NCBI GenBank assembly: GCA_945897655.1
Contig: CAMDHB010000199.1
Coordinates: forward strand, 1-6,718
Length of the DNA: 6,718 nucleotides
Reading direction: 5' to 3'
Source: Pseudorhodobacter antarcticus
GTDB taxonomy: Bacteria; Pseudomonadota; Alphaproteobacteria; Rhodobacterales; Rhodobacteraceae
Shown: positions 5,405 to 6,718 of the stretch, piece after piece
How positions within the stretch are numbered: the first letter of the stretch is position 1
How the letters are laid out: each line of letters begins with the position of its first letter
Position numbers and translations under genes: made by a program
The notes under the pieces: model-generated
What the model saw: the letters and a program-made list of their open reading frames with translations, nothing else
What the model was told of the DNA's origin: nothing
Database searches by the model: none

Positions 5405-6718
5405 ATGTCCGAACTGGAACACGCCCCACAGCAGCAGGCCGCTCGGCTTTTGATGCAATTGACGGACCTGCGGGGGCGGATGGACGGGCAGTCGGCGCAG
5501 GTCATGGTCGGGTGGGGGCAGCGGATCCACCGTGCGGAATTCATGGCATCGGCTGAAAACATGGCCGATTGGCTGGCGCTTCGGCAAAACGACCTCACGG
5601 GCCTGCAACGGCCGTTGGCGCAGTTGGGCCTGTCGAGTTTGGGGCGGATGGAGGGGCATGTTGGGGCATCCTTGCAGGCCGTCATGGCGGCGCTGGCGCG
5701 GATTTCGGGACAGGTCGGCGTGGCGTTTCCACCGCAAGCGGCCTTTGGCGCCGGGGATGGCATTTTGCAGACCCGACGCGACGCGTTGTTTGGCGTGCAG
5801 GACACCGATGAGCCGCAGACACGGGTGATGGTGACCTTGCCAACGGTGGCGGGAACGGATGGCGGAGTGCTGCTTGCCGCACTGGTGGATGCCGGTCTGG
5901 ACTGTGTGCGGATCAATTGCGCCCATGATGGGCCCGAGGTCTGGCAAGGCATGATCACGGCACTGAAGGTGATCGGGGCACGGACGGGGCGGCATTTTCC
6001 GGTGACGATGGATCTGGGCGGGCCAAAGTTCAGGGTGGCTGAAACTGTGGCAAACACGGCGGTCGGCGGTGTCAGGCGGCTGTTTGTGGCGGGTGACCGG
6101 TTCGCAATGGTCTGGGCGTTGAAGGACGCGCCGCAAGGCATGTTCGCGGCCAGCGTAAGCGATCTGGCGCTGGTCGATGCCTTGGTGCCGGGTGCCGTGG
6201 TATCGATCGATGATGGCAAGCTTTGGGCAAGGGTGGAACGAGTAAATGGGGCTTGCGCCGAACTCGTGGTCACGCGCACCAAGGAGGGCGGTGCCAAGAT
6301 CAAGCCGGAAAAGGGTGTCAATCTGCCGGGGTCGGACCTGCGGGTGGCGGCACTGACGGCGGACGACCTGACGGCGCTGGATTTCGTGGTGGGTCATGCG
6401 GATGTGGTGTCATATTCCTTTGTCCAGACGCCGGCGGATGTGGCGGCACTGATCGCGGCGATGCGCGAACGGCTGGCCCCCGGTGCTGCCTTGCCCGCTG
6501 TGGTGTTGAAGATTGAAACGCCCATGGGACTGCGAAATCTGCCGGACCTGATCATTGAGGCCGGGGGCACTTTGCCGGTGGCCGTGATGATCGCGCGGGG
6601 GGATCTGGCGGTGGAAATCGGGTTTGACCGGCTGTCCGAGATTCAGGAAGAAATCCTGTGGCTGTGCGAGGCGGCGCAGGTGCCGGTGGTTTGGGCGACG
6701 CAGGTGCTGGAAGGGATG
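5405..6718 (+). CDS. long-form, probably K+-independent pyruvate kinase (partial, runs off right edge)
   Basis: Pyruvate kinase converts PEP and ADP to pyruvate and ATP, the last step of glycolysis. The frame runs 438 codons to the edge with no stop. An N-terminal extension of about 135 residues, including LALRQNDLTGLQRPLAQLGL and SSLGRMEGHV (57-86), is absent from ordinary pyruvate kinases. The catalytic domain begins near 139 (TRVMVTLP). It shows RINCAH (169-174, for the usual RxNFSH), MDLGGPKFR (202-210), a B domain about 211-303, KGVNLPG (303-309), SYSFVQTPADV (336-346), KIET with Lys369 and Glu371, ARGDLAVEIG with Asp400, and ATQVLEGM with Thr432. The phosphoryl-transfer lysine, metal ligands and threonine are thus kept. 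Lys208 replaces the Glu that marks K+-dependent enzymes. The start ATG 5405 has AGGA (5394-5397) seven bases upstream. The allosteric C-domain is outside the window. It diverges from lysC. Confidence 0.88.
   Translation, partial: MSELEHAPQQQAARLLMQLTDLRGRMDGQSAQVMVGWGQRIHRAEFMASAENMADWLALRQNDLTGLQRPLAQLGLSSLGRMEGHVGASLQAVMAALARISGQVGVAFPPQAAFGAGDGILQTRRDALFGVQDTDEPQTRVMVTLPTVAGTDGGVLLAALVDAGLDCVRINCAHDGPEVWQGMITALKVIGARTGRHFPVTMDLGGPKFRVAETVANTAVGGVRRLFVAGDRFAMVWALKDAPQGMFAASVSDLALVDALVPGAVVSIDDGKLWARVERVNGACAELVVTRTKEGGAKIKPEKGVNLPGSDLRVAALTADDLTALDFVVGHADVVSYSFVQTPADVAALIAAMRERLAPGAALPAVVLKIETPMGLRNLPDLIIEAGGTLPVAVMIARGDLAVEIGFDRLSEIQEEILWLCEAAQVPVVWATQVLEGM

Noticed and set aside
4558..5556. 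332-codon plus-strand open frame across lysC and into the pyruvate kinase gene
   Set aside because: It is antisense to conserved kinase motifs of LysC and out of frame with the pyruvate kinase, and its composition is shadow-like.
5200..6321. N-terminal extension of about 374 residues in frame with LysC
   Set aside because: It lies antisense to the pyruvate kinase gene and crosses the divergent promoter region. LysC begins at the conserved KFGGTSV region with its own ribosome site.
1..6718. CRISPR array, tRNA/rRNA genes, insertion-sequence ends, phage or toxin-antitoxin genes
   Set aside because: I looked on both strands and saw no spaced repeats, no cloverleaf or rRNA motifs and no transposase- or toxin-like reading frame.

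Overview
The window is high-GC DNA with long antisense shadow reading frames. It encodes an alphaproteobacterial nitrogen-PTS enzyme I (PtsP) and an aspartokinase (LysC). Protein sequence style points to a Rhodobacterales (Rhodobacteraceae-like) chromosome. This is an inference from recognisable families and from a hairpin repeat of a kind I associate with that group. No database search was possible.

Layout from left to right: (1) the first ~35 codons of an unrecognised minus-strand gene run off the left edge (1-106), with a good sigma70-like promoter just upstream. (2) ptsP is on the minus strand (289-2532) and is complete. (3) A 249-bp gap (2533-2781) carries a perfect GC-rich hairpin. (4) A minus-strand gene for a secreted CHRD-domain protein (2782-3450) diverges from a plus-strand MerR-family regulator gene (3541-3936). 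The 90-bp gap between them holds back-to-back promoters and a 26-bp interrupted palindrome that looks like the MerR operator. (5) lysC is on the minus strand (3940-5196/5199). It converges on merR with only 3 bp between the stop codons. (6) A 205-bp divergent promoter region follows. (7) A long-form, probably K+-independent pyruvate kinase is on the plus strand from 5405 and is cut by the right edge. It has 438 codons without a stop.

Functionally, the window joins housekeeping metabolism (pyruvate kinase; aspartokinase, the entry to Lys/Thr/Met biosynthesis) and nitrogen-PTS signalling (PtsP takes phosphate from PEP, the substrate of pyruvate kinase) with a small, apparently self-contained regulator-effector pair, merR-CHRD. 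lysC and ptsP are neighbours in many alphaproteobacteria, so the pair looks like a cassette inserted between them. The points most worth a second look are this pair with its operator, the divergent pyruvate kinase, and a possible internal translation start in lysC that would make a separate regulatory subunit.
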